Shown piece after piece: positions 33,856 through 41,992 of a DNA stretch of 64,000 bases; position 1 is the first letter of the stretch, and each line of letters opens with the position of its first letter. The stretch is from the NCBI GenBank assembly GCA_963798705.1, contig CAWCTW010000005.1, positions 2,232,001 to 2,296,000 on the forward strand. The letters run 5' to 3'. The DNA is from AC-56 sp963798705. GTDB lineage: Bacteria; Actinomycetota; Thermoleophilia; Solirubrobacterales; 70-9. The position numbers and the translations under genes are program-made. Under the pieces are notes generated by a model. It ran no database searches and was not told where the DNA came from. It saw only the letters and a program-made list of their open reading frames with translations.

Positions 33856-34860
33856 CTACTGGTACCGCACCCGTGGGTCCAGGTAGGCGTAGGCGATGTC
33901 CACGATCAGGTTGAACAGCACGATGAAGAAGGCCCCGAACAGGACGATTCCCTGAATCAGCGGCAGGTCGGAGCGACCGATCGCCACCACGATCTCCCTG
34001 CCCACGCCGGGAATGTTGAAGACGGATTCGGTGAGGATCGCGTTGCCGGCCAGGAGCAGGCCGACGTCCAGGCCCAGCAACGTGACGATCGGCGTGATCG
34101 CGCTGCGGACCCCGTGGCGCATGATCACGTCTCCTTCGGAGATGCCCTTCGCCCGCGCGGTGCGGATGTAGTCCTCCGACATCACGTCGATCAAGCTCGA
34201 GCGCAGGTATCGCGCGTAGATCGCCGCGGTTGCCGCGGCAAGCACGAGCCACGGTAAGAAGAGCGACCAACACTTGGCCCAGAAGGTGTCGGCGCCGATG
34301 TAGCTGCCGATCCCCGGGAACACGTGGATCAGCCCGACGTCGCTCGCGAAGAGGTAAAGGGCGACCAGGCCCAGCCAGAAGACCGGGGCCGAGATCAGGG
34401 CGAGCGAGGTCACCATCGTGGTGCGATCGAGCAGCGAGCGGCGCTTGATCGCGGAGATGATCCCGACGGGCAGGCCCATCAGCAGCCAGAACACGACGGC
34501 GCCGGCAACGAGCAGGGCGGTGGCGGGGAGGCGCTCCAGGATGATCTCCTTGACCGGCGTGTTGGACTGAAAGCTCCTGCCGAAGTTCAGCGGGCCGGTG
34601 CCGCCGTGCTGCGCCGCGCCGAACCAGTCAAACGGCGTGAAGACCTGGGTCATGTAGCGCAGGAACTGCTCCCAGATCGGATCGCTCAGCCCGAGCTGCT
34701 CGCGGATCTGGGCGATCAGCTGCGGGTTGGCCTGCCGGCCGGCCCGCAGCTTGGCCGGGTCGGCGTTCGGAAAGACGTAGAAGATCAGGAAGATGACGGC
34801 GCTCACGAGGAAGAGCAGTGCGATCCCCCAGAGCACCCTTCGAACTATGTAGCGAAGCAT
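33856..34860 (-). CDS. Oligopeptide ABC importer permease, OppB/DppB type (operon 2)
   Basis: 334 residues. First span RVLWGIALLFLVSAVIFLIF, then the outside segment with IREQLGLSDPIWEQF and FGRSFQSNTPV, and five further spans. EAA loop SEDYIRTARAKGISEGDVIM. It is preceded by a strong hairpin (34882-34913) that separates it from the binding-protein gene; read-through of the hairpin would set a lower level of permease than of binding protein. Confidence 0.9.
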   Translation of the reverse strand: MLRYIVRRVLWGIALLFLVSAVIFLIFYVFPNADPAKLRAGRQANPQLIAQIREQLGLSDPIWEQFLRYMTQVFTPFDWFGAAQHGGTGPLNFGRSFQSNTPVKEIILERLPATALLVAGAVVFWLLMGLPVGIISAIKRRSLLDRTTMVTSLALISAPVFWLGLVALYLFASDVGLIHVFPGIGSYIGADTFWAKCWSLFLPWLVLAAATAAIYARYLRSSLIDVMSEDYIRTARAKGISEGDVIMRHGVRSAITPIVTLLGLDVGLLLAGNAILTESVFNIPGVGREIVVAIGRSDLPLIQGIVLFGAFFIVLFNLIVDIAYAYLDPRVRYQ

Positions 34861-34881
34861 CTTCTTTCAACCAAGGGATGA

Positions 34882-34913
34882 AGCCCCGCCGCCCGTCTCG
34901 GACGGCGGGGGCT
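34882..34913 (-). terminator. Hairpin between binding protein and permease genes
   Basis: AGCCCCGCCG and CGGCGGGGGCT pair, extended by CCG and CGG with a mismatch, around a TCTC loop, followed on the minus strand by TTCATCCC. It fits an intrinsic attenuator or a 3' stabilising stem inside the operon. Confidence 0.6.
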
Positions 34914-34955
34914 TCTCCGTTTGCAATCAGGTGACCCTCCTGGTCGACCCCTCTC

Positions 34956-36779
34956 CTACTTGCTCAGGGACGTGTACGCCAGATCCCACTCCCCGTTGAA
35001 CAGGTTGGCGACTCCGTCGACGTTCGCCGACCTGACGAGGACGTCGTTGTCCCAGATCCACGGCACGGCCGGGGCCTGAGCCATGATCTGGTCGTCGATC
35101 TTGCCCCAGGTCTCTGCTCGCTGCTTCTCGTCCGTGATCGTGACCGCGTCGGCGATCGCCTTGTTGATCTTCGGATCGTCCAGCTGCGGCCAGTTGGAGT
35201 TGTTCGACGGGTTGATGCTGTCCCCGCTGAACGGGACCTGGAGGATGGACTGCGGATCGTTGAAGTCCTTGATCCAACCCACGTTGGGGCAGACGTTCGG
35301 CTCATTCGACGGAACCGAGCAGAACTTCGTGTACATGATCGAGTGATCCACGGGCTGGAAGTTCACCTTGAACCCCAGCTGCTCCAGCTGACTCTTGAAC
35401 ACCGTCGCGGTGTCCTTGCCGGGCGGATCGCTGTCGCCGACCATCGTGACGCTGCACTTCGACCCCTCGCACTTGCCGCTCTTGAAGCCGGCCTTCTTCA
35501 TGTACGAGGCGGCCAGCTTCGCGTCGCCGTTGGGGTCCTTGATGAAGTCGAGGTCTGGACCTTCCAGCCCTCCGGCCTCCTCGAACCCGGGGATGAGCGG
35601 TGGGATGAAGTGCGTCGCCACCGGCCCGAACAGCTCGCCGCCACGGGTGTTCCGCAGCGCCTCGCGGTCGGAGCCGGCGATCACGGCCTTCCGCACGTTG
35701 ATGTCGTTGAACGGCGGCTTCTGTGTGTTCAGTGCGATGTAGCGGTTGCCGCCGGACGGCACGGCCACCATCTGGTCCTTCGAGTACTTGCCACCCGTCG
35801 CGACCTGCTGCACGATTGTCTTCGACGGCGGGAAGTCCCCGCTGACCTGCGAATCGCCGGAGAGGATCTTCTGCGACGCCGACGTCGGGTCGCTGAACCC
35901 CTCCTGGATCGTGATCGTGTCCAGGTACGCCGGCCGGTAATCCGTACTCGCATCCCAATTCGGGTTGCGCACGATGTCGATCTCCTTGCCGGGCGTGTAT
36001 CCGGTGAGCTCCCCGGACGAGTCGTTCTGGACCATGTACGGCCCGGTGAACGTGACGTGCTCGCCGTAGGTCGACGGGCTCTGGGCGTCGAACTTCTTGG
36101 CGTACTCCTCGGGCACCGGCGCGCTGACCGGCAGCGAGAGCGCCTGGATCACGGGCACCGACGACGAACGGGTCAGATGAAGGACGAGCGTCTTGTCGTC
36201 GGGGGTCTCGATCCCGCTGATGTCGGGTGCCGTCGTCTTGTTCTGCTTGACCTGCTGCTCGGCATCCTTGAAGCCCTCGAGATCGCCGAGGTAGGCGGCG
36301 GTGTAACCGTTCGGCACGCCGGGAAGCAGCGATCGCTCGATCGCGTACTTGACGTCGGCGGACTTCACCTCACGGTTGACCGGCGGGCTGAACTTGACGC
36401 CGTTGCGGATCGTGAAGGTGATCGTCTTGCCGCCGTCGGTGACCTTGGGGTCATCCGCGGCGAGGTCGGGCACCGGCTGGGTCGCGTCCGGAGGCCAGCC
36501 GACCAGGGTCCGCTGCGTCGCGAGCGTCAGCTCGTAGGTGACCTGGTAGTAGGCCGCGCCGGGGTCCATGTAATCGATGTCCCCCTCGTTCAGCACCGTC
36601 AGCGAGCCGCCCTTCTGGGCGTTGTCGGCCGCCGCCGTCGGGGCCTTGAAGTCCGCCGGGATTCCGGCGCTCTCCTCGCCGCCTCCGCCACTGCTGCTGC
36701 CGCCACACGACGTCAGCGCGATAGCGAGCCCCGCCACCAACAGTGCCGGCAGGAGCAGCCTGAGCCTCGTCAATCGCAT
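34956..36779 (-). CDS. Peptide-binding lipoprotein (SBP family 5, operon 2)
   Basis: 607 residues. The lipoprotein signal ends at LTSC (Cys25), followed by a Ser/Gly linker. Family-5 features are DIDYMDPGAAYYQVTYELTL, FTIRNGVKFSPPVNREVKSA and IWDNDVLVRS near the end. It is longer than most (500-550), with extra segments around KCEGSKCSV that include two Cys. It binds peptides or another polar solute for the operon's OppBC channel. ATG 36779 follows AAAGGAAC. Confidence 0.9.
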   Translation of the reverse strand: MRLTRLRLLLPALLVAGLAIALTSCGGSSSGGGGEESAGIPADFKAPTAAADNAQKGGSLTVLNEGDIDYMDPGAAYYQVTYELTLATQRTLVGWPPDATQPVPDLAADDPKVTDGGKTITFTIRNGVKFSPPVNREVKSADVKYAIERSLLPGVPNGYTAAYLGDLEGFKDAEQQVKQNKTTAPDISGIETPDDKTLVLHLTRSSSVPVIQALSLPVSAPVPEEYAKKFDAQSPSTYGEHVTFTGPYMVQNDSSGELTGYTPGKEIDIVRNPNWDASTDYRPAYLDTITIQEGFSDPTSASQKILSGDSQVSGDFPPSKTIVQQVATGGKYSKDQMVAVPSGGNRYIALNTQKPPFNDINVRKAVIAGSDREALRNTRGGELFGPVATHFIPPLIPGFEEAGGLEGPDLDFIKDPNGDAKLAASYMKKAGFKSGKCEGSKCSVTMVGDSDPPGKDTATVFKSQLEQLGFKVNFQPVDHSIMYTKFCSVPSNEPNVCPNVGWIKDFNDPQSILQVPFSGDSINPSNNSNWPQLDDPKINKAIADAVTITDEKQRAETWGKIDDQIMAQAPAVPWIWDNDVLVRSANVDGVANLFNGEWDLAYTSLSK

Positions 36780-36825
36780 CTTCCGTTCCTTTCGGTTGGG
36801 ATGAGGTAATGCATTTCCTACTTCA

Positions 36826-37854
36826 TCAAGTCTTCTTGGCCCTCGGATTGAGCGCGTCCTGCATCGCGTCGCCCACGAGGTTGAAGGCGAGCACGGTCAA
36901 GAGCAGTGCGACGCCGGGGAAGAGCATGTACCACCAGTAGGTGTTGAAGTCGCCCGTGGCGTCGGAGATCATCTGGCCCCAGCTCGGCTGGTCCACGACG
37001 CCCACGCCCAGGAAGGAAAGCGCCGCCTCGTACAGGATGACCTGGGGGACCAGGATCGAGGCGTACACGATGATCGGGGCGGCCAGGTTGGGGAGCAGCT
37101 CCCGGAAGATGATCCTGGTGTGCCCCGCCCCGGATGCCTTGGCCGCTTCCACGAACTCCTTCTCCCGCAGAGAGAGGGCCTGGCCGCGAACGATCCTCGC
37201 GATGTAGGTCCAGCTGGTTACGGCGATCACGAAGATCACCACGCCCAGCCCGGGCTTGATCAGCCCGCCGAGGCAGCCGGCGCTGGCGCCCGACTTCGAG
37301 GTGCTGAACGTGCAGGCCGCCGCGAGGCCGATCGCGAGCATCAGGTAGGGGATCGCGAGCAGCACGTCCACCAGGCGGGACACGATCGTGTCGGTCCAGC
37401 CCCGGAAATACCCCGCCACGAGCCCGGCGATGACGCCCATGATCGTCGCCAGGAAGGTCGCGGCGAAGGCGACGACCAGCGACACGCGGGCGCCGTACAC
37501 GACCCGGCTGAACACGTCGCGGCCGAGCCCGTCGACTCCGAAGATGTGAGCGCTCGATGGCCCGGTCGCAGTGGCGAAGGTCGAGTTCAGGGACTTCGGG
37601 TCCTCGAAGTTGGGATCCGGCGCTCCCACCAGGTCGACGATCAGCGGCGCAAGGATCGCGACGAGGACGAGGAGCACGAGGAAGACAAGGGAGGCCATGG
37701 CCAGCTTGTCCTCCTTGAACCGCCGCCAGAACAGCTGCCACGGCGAGCGCGCGGCGATCTTGGTCGGATCGATCTCGGTGAGCTCCGCGGAGCCCCCGAC
37801 GGCGCCGGGCGCTCCCCGGAATTCCGCAGACTCCGGAAAGTCGTGTGCCTCCAA
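36826..37854 (-). CDS. Oligopeptide ABC importer permease, OppC/DppC type (operon 2)
   Basis: 342 residues, first gene of operon 2. A 40-residue cytoplasmic N-terminus precedes span 1 (MASLVFLVLLVLVAILAPLI); HIFGVDGLGRDVFSRVVYGA is the OppC signature and EKEFVEAAKASGAGHTRI the EAA loop. An unusual Cys-containing outside loop (ACTFSTSKSGASAGCLGG) lies near 190. The gene order C-SBP-B-D-F differs from operon 1 (SBP-B-C-D-F), so the two are not a recent tandem duplication. Confidence 0.9.
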   Translation of the reverse strand: MEAHDFPESAEFRGAPGAVGGSAELTEIDPTKIAARSPWQLFWRRFKEDKLAMASLVFLVLLVLVAILAPLIVDLVGAPDPNFEDPKSLNSTFATATGPSSAHIFGVDGLGRDVFSRVVYGARVSLVVAFAATFLATIMGVIAGLVAGYFRGWTDTIVSRLVDVLLAIPYLMLAIGLAAACTFSTSKSGASAGCLGGLIKPGLGVVIFVIAVTSWTYIARIVRGQALSLREKEFVEAAKASGAGHTRIIFRELLPNLAAPIIVYASILVPQVILYEAALSFLGVGVVDQPSWGQMISDATGDFNTYWWYMLFPGVALLLTVLAFNLVGDAMQDALNPRAKKT

Positions 37855-38025
37855 GCGCTACTTGCTCCTTATGGACTTCAGCTGCGTCAGCCTCATCCTC
37901 TCACTGCCCCCGCGCATTCGCCATCCACTCATGCGCGCTTCGCACATCATATGCCGCGGCGGGTGCGGGCAGCCCGCTTCTCGGGATCCTGCCCGCGTGC
38001 GACCGCGGCGTGCGGCGGCAGGCGG

Positions 38026-39390
38026 TCATCCCGGGTCGCTTCCGGCGACCTTCGCCGCGCGGCGCGAGAGCGCCCGTGCCAGATCGGCGACGGGCGCGAA
38101 GGCGAGCGCCGATGCGTCCGTCGCCGTGCCCAGGCCCACGTAGCCGTCCGCGACCTTCCAGAGCCGACCTGGGATCTGGTTCTCCGCCAAAAGTCCCAGG
38201 ATCATGTAGGCGGGCACACCGACCGCGAACTGCTCGGCGTCGTCGTGGTGGCGCCAGTGGAAGGCGATCACGCCGACGTTGGCTGCGGGGCACCCGCTCT
38301 CGCATCCCTCCGCCGCAGTGCGCGGCCGCCAGACCGCGAATCGCCCGCCGTCCCAGCCCGACGCCCCCGTCGTGGCCTGCGTTCCGAAGGTGCCGGCCAG
38401 GAGGATGCCGAGCGCCCGTTCCTCGCCCGCGGTTCCGCTGCCGACCGGTCGCCACTCGGGACGCAGGATCCGGGCGACGCCGAGCCTCACCTTCGAATGG
38501 CCTCGGATCGGCCTTGGCCACGAGCGGGGATGGAGGATCTGCTCGCTGCGCCGCGGGGGGTGGCGAAGCGCGCGGTCGACCAGGCGAAACCCACCGCCCC
38601 GCCGATAGAGGTTGTGGACGAACAGCCCTCCCTCCACGTAGTCGAAGATCGCCTGGGCGCTGATGGCGTAGGGCGTCTGCTCGGCGCCGATCACACCGCG
38701 CATCGTGTCGATGCGCGTGGCGACGGGCACGACGTCGCCCAGATACCGATGCCGGTAGAGATCCTGGACGAACGTAGCGGTCCCCTCGATCACGGCCCGG
38801 CGGACCTCGGCCGGCTCGTTCGGAGCCGTGAGCTGCCCCAGATCGAGGTCGAAGTGCTGATCCTCCAGCGCGTGCGTCATCTCGTGGGCCAGCGTGTACT
38901 GGAGCTGGACGCGGCTCTCGATGAGCGTCGGGACGATGATGATGCGATCGTGGGGAAAGTCGAAGGCGCCCCCGATGCGATCCAGCCCGATCGCCCGGCT
39001 GTCCGGCCCGAACGCCGACTCGGGCGGCAGCAGGCCCGCGAGCTGGTCGAGCTCGATGCTGGCTCGTTCGAGCCGGCGGGTCGCCTGCGCGCGGTCGGGG
39101 TGCCGGCGACCGTGGCGCCGCGCGCGGCGCGCAAGGCTGCGGCCGACCGACGCCAGGCGTCGCTCGCCCATCACCACCACCCTGGGCGGGCGCTCGAACC
39201 GCAGCCCGCGCAGCCTCTCCACCCGGCTGGCGATCGTGCGCGCGACCGGCCGCAGCCTCGCCCCGACCTCGGCGTGTGATCCCCTCAGCATCTCGAGCGG
39301 TGGGCGGACCCGTGCCGGCCCGGTGCCTCCGATCGCCTCGAGGACGACGATCGCCCCGGCCGCAAGCACGACCGCGCCCACGGCGGCCAT
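38026..39390 (-). CDS. Membrane-anchored zinc metallopeptidase-like protein
   Basis: 454 residues from ATG 39390. An N-terminal span (VGAVVLAAGAIVVLEAIGG, 4-22) is followed by a basic helical region and the zinc site LAHEMTHALEDQHF at 167-180 (HExxH at 169-173). A later Glu in IFDYVEGGLF may be the third ligand. Eight consecutive Arg codons lie directly before the ATG in the same frame; no start codon lies between them and the divergent gene, so the ATG is the only good choice. The catalytic face should be outside the cell. Substrate unknown. Confidence 0.7.
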   Translation of the reverse strand: MAAVGAVVLAAGAIVVLEAIGGTGPARVRPPLEMLRGSHAEVGARLRPVARTIASRVERLRGLRFERPPRVVVMGERRLASVGRSLARRARRHGRRHPDRAQATRRLERASIELDQLAGLLPPESAFGPDSRAIGLDRIGGAFDFPHDRIIIVPTLIESRVQLQYTLAHEMTHALEDQHFDLDLGQLTAPNEPAEVRRAVIEGTATFVQDLYRHRYLGDVVPVATRIDTMRGVIGAEQTPYAISAQAIFDYVEGGLFVHNLYRRGGGFRLVDRALRHPPRRSEQILHPRSWPRPIRGHSKVRLGVARILRPEWRPVGSGTAGEERALGILLAGTFGTQATTGASGWDGGRFAVWRPRTAAEGCESGCPAANVGVIAFHWRHHDDAEQFAVGVPAYMILGLLAENQIPGRLWKVADGYVGLGTATDASALAFAPVADLARALSRRAAKVAGSDPG

Positions 39391-39513
39391 CCGCCGCCGG
39401 CGGCGCCGCCGGCGCGGCGAGCTGTGGCTTTGGCCCGGACGTCCGAGCGTGGTCGGCTCCTTCCCAGAGTCAGGGTAGACCCTGAGGCGCTCGGGCCCGT
39501 ATCCTGCGGCGCC

Positions 39514-40563
39514 GTGCGTGCGGTCACCTTCCAAGCCCCGGGCGAGGTGCGGCTGGACGAGCGCCCCGATCCCGCGCCGGCCGCGGCGGCCGATGCCGTG
39601 GTCCGAGTGGAGGCGACCGGAATCTGCGGCTCCGATCTCCACATCTACCACGGGCGTGTGGCCATCGAGCCGGGCTTCGTCATCGGCCACGAGTACGTGG
39701 GCACCGTGGTCGCCGCCGGAGGCGCCGTGACGGAGGTCGCCGTCGGCGACCGCGTGCTCGGGACCTACTGCACCGCCTGCGGAACCTGCTTTCACTGCCG
39801 CCGCGGCGAGTACCACAAGTGCGACGGCGGCCGGGTGTTCGGCCACGGCGCGACGCTCGGCTCCCTGCAGGGCGCGCAGGCCGACATGGTGCTCGTCCCC
39901 AACGCCAACCTGACCCTGCGCCGAGTTCCCGAGGGCCTCTCCAACGAGGTCGCGCTGTTCGCCGGCGACGTCGCCGGGACGGGCTACCACGCGATCTGCG
40001 GTGACGCCGCCCTCCCCGAGCCCCTCGAGCCCGGAGCGACCGTGGGGGTGCTCGGCCTGGGCCCGGTGGGGCTGTGCGCGGTTCAGGTGGCCAAGGCGTC
40101 CGGTGCCTCGGCGGTCATCGCGGTCGACACGGTCGAGGAGCGCCTGCGCATGGCCGAGTCCTTCGGCGCCACTCCGGTGCACCTGACCGAGGAGGATCCG
40201 CGGGCGCGCGCCAAGGAGCTGACCGATGGCCGCGGGGTGGACCTGTCGGTGGATGCAGTGGGCCATCCGGACGCCCTCGACCTGGCATGCAGGCTGGCGC
40301 GCAAGGCCGGCACGGTCTCGGTGATCGGTGTCTACGCGGAGCGGGCGGAGGTCCACATGGGCGTCGTGTGGATCAAGGCGCTTCGCTGGCGCACCGGCCA
40401 CGCGAACGTGATCGGACACCTGGACCGGGTCCTCGCGATGCTCTCGGCAGGCGTAATCGACCCGGCCCCGCTGGTCACGCACCACATGAGCCTGGACGAG
40501 GCCCCCGCGGCCTACGAGGTCTACGACCGCCGTGAGGCGCTGAAGATCGTCCTGACGCCGTAG
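39514..40563 (+). CDS. Zinc-dependent alcohol dehydrogenase (MDR family)
   Basis: 349 residues from a GTG at 39514. Catalytic zinc ligands lie in ATGICGSDLHIYHG and IGHEYVG; the structural zinc uses the four Cys in YCTACGTCFHCRRGEYHKC. The cofactor fold has GVLGLGPVGLCAVQVA, and Asp in VIAVDTVEE suggests NAD rather than NADP. The substrate is unknown; formaldehyde, sorbitol or threonine-type dehydrogenases share this plan. Start chosen at the first codon giving the usual VRAVTFQAPGEV strand. Confidence 0.9.
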   Translation: MRAVTFQAPGEVRLDERPDPAPAAAADAVVRVEATGICGSDLHIYHGRVAIEPGFVIGHEYVGTVVAAGGAVTEVAVGDRVLGTYCTACGTCFHCRRGEYHKCDGGRVFGHGATLGSLQGAQADMVLVPNANLTLRRVPEGLSNEVALFAGDVAGTGYHAICGDAALPEPLEPGATVGVLGLGPVGLCAVQVAKASGASAVIAVDTVEERLRMAESFGATPVHLTEEDPRARAKELTDGRGVDLSVDAVGHPDALDLACRLARKAGTVSVIGVYAERAEVHMGVVWIKALRWRTGHANVIGHLDRVLAMLSAGVIDPAPLVTHHMSLDEAPAAYEVYDRREALKIVLTP

Positions 40564-40636
40564 CGCTCGGCGCGTGGGCCTGGCCGCGGGCTGCGGACCG
40601 GGCAAGTGGGCCGGCCCCGCACGGGGCGATCGACTC

Positions 40637-40655
40637 TTGCGTCAATTGGACGCAA
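40637..40655. repeat. Perfect 7-bp inverted repeat in convergent intergenic region
   Basis: TTGCGTCAATTGGACGCAA: arms TTGCGTC and GACGCAA with a five-base spacer. It lies between the convergent alcohol dehydrogenase and aldo/keto reductase genes, with no T run after it. The shape is that of an operator rather than a terminator, but no gene starts nearby. Confidence 0.5.
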
Positions 40656-40778
40656 ACCTCGAGTACCCCCGCCGGCATGTGACGGGGGACGCGCAGCGAG
40701 GCACGGAATGCTCGCGCGACCGTAACCCTCTCCCACGCGCCCGCCGTACGCTCGCGGCATCCGGCGGCCGGGCGCGAC

Positions 40779-41645
40779 CTACTCCCCCGCCGCGCTGAGC
40801 TCCTCGAACTCCTCCTGGGCCAGTCGCAGGCGAGCCGCGGTCACGTTCTCCTCCAGGTGCTGAACGGAGGAGGTCCCCGGGATCGGAAGCATCACCGGCG
40901 AGCGCGCGAGCAGCCAGGCGAGCGCGACCTGAAACGGCGTCGCGTCGTGGGCCTGGGCGATGCGGGCGATCGGCCCCTCGCTGGCGAGCCCGCCCGACCC
41001 CAGCGGGAACCACGGGATGAAGGCGATGCCCTCGCGCTCACACGCCTCGAGCACCGGCCCGGACTCGCGGTCGCCGATGCTGTAGCGGTTCTGCACCGAG
41101 ACGACGGGGATCAGCCCACGGGCGCGCGCGAGCTGGTCGGCGTCCACGTTGGAGACGCCGACGTGGGCGATCTTCCCCTCGTCGCGCAGCTCGACCAGCG
41201 CCCCGATGGATTCCTCGAGGGGCACGTCCGGGTCCACGGTGTGGAGCTGGTAGAGGTCGATCCGCTCCACGCGCAGGCGACGCAGGCTGCCCTCGCAGGC
41301 GTCCCGAAGGTGCTCCGGCCGGCAGTCGGGCTCCCACTCGCCGGGACGCGGCCGGGTGAGGCCGCCCTTCGTCGCGATGACCAGGCCTCCGGGGTAGGGA
41401 TGGAGCGCCTCCGCGATCAACTCCTCGCTCACGTCGGGCCCGTACGAGTCGGCGGTGTCGATGAAGTCCACGCCGAGGTCCACGGCTCTGCGGAGCACGG
41501 ACTTCGCCTCCTCGGGATCCGCCGGCCGGCCCCAGATCCCCTCGCCCGTGATCCGCATGGCGCCGTACCCGAGCCGGCGGACCTCGAGCTCGTTGCCGAG
41601 CGTCACCGTCCCGGCGGCGGCCGCATCGATGGGATCGAGCGCCAT
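40779..41645 (-). CDS. Aldo/keto reductase
   Basis: 288 residues in a TIM-barrel pattern. The catalytic residues can be placed as Asp and Tyr in DFIDTADSYGP, Lys in VIATKGG and His in LYQLHTVDP. The NADPH-binding end has PIPGTSSVQHLEENV. It belongs to the AKR branch with short length and RLGYGAMRITGEGIWG at the start. It probably reduces small aldehydes or ketones; substrate not predictable. Transcribed alone and convergent with the alcohol dehydrogenase. Confidence 0.9.
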   Translation of the reverse strand: MALDPIDAAAAGTVTLGNELEVRRLGYGAMRITGEGIWGRPADPEEAKSVLRRAVDLGVDFIDTADSYGPDVSEELIAEALHPYPGGLVIATKGGLTRPRPGEWEPDCRPEHLRDACEGSLRRLRVERIDLYQLHTVDPDVPLEESIGALVELRDEGKIAHVGVSNVDADQLARARGLIPVVSVQNRYSIGDRESGPVLEACEREGIAFIPWFPLGSGGLASEGPIARIAQAHDATPFQVALAWLLARSPVMLPIPGTSSVQHLEENVTAARLRLAQEEFEELSAAGE

Positions 41646-41689
41646 GGCCGGCGCGTACCCGGGCGGCGAAGGGGCGAAACGGAAGGGCC

Positions 41690-41938
41690 CTAGCCGCTCG
41701 GTTCGTAGGGGAACGCGAGCTGCACGTGGGTTCGCGCCACGGCGACGAACGACCTGGTCTCGGGCGCGTCGCCGTTCAGGGGGGCGAGCTCGACGTTGAC
41801 GATCGGGATGAAGTCCAGATCGCCGCGGTTGAGGTAGTCGGACAGCCGGCTGCGGTAGCCCTCGCGCGGCAGCGTGACATCGCCGACGATGCGGTGCCGG
41901 TCGGTCTCGAGCACGATTCGCTCGGTGCGAGTCTCCAT
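41690..41938 (-). CDS. DUF6812 family protein (82 aa)
   Basis: 82 residues in a beta-rich pattern: ERIVLETDRHRIVGDVTLP, then YRSRLSDYLNRGDLDFIPI, and a closing strand with FVAVARTHVQLAFP. This matches a family of small actinobacterial proteins without known function (DUF6812, as I recall it). No signal peptide or metal motif. It follows the aldo/keto reductase gene region on the same strand but is upstream of it by 44 bp, so they may share a message. Confidence 0.65.
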   Translation of the reverse strand: METRTERIVLETDRHRIVGDVTLPREGYRSRLSDYLNRGDLDFIPIVNVELAPLNGDAPETRSFVAVARTHVQLAFPYEPSG

Positions 41939-41992
41939 ACGTTCAACCTATCGGCCGGCCGACCGCGCGCTTGAGGCTCGAATGCGTGCGGC

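Noticed and set aside
37120..39279. A 719-residue plus-strand open frame
   Set aside because: Antisense to the OppC-like and metallopeptidase genes; composition is typical of a high-GC shadow.
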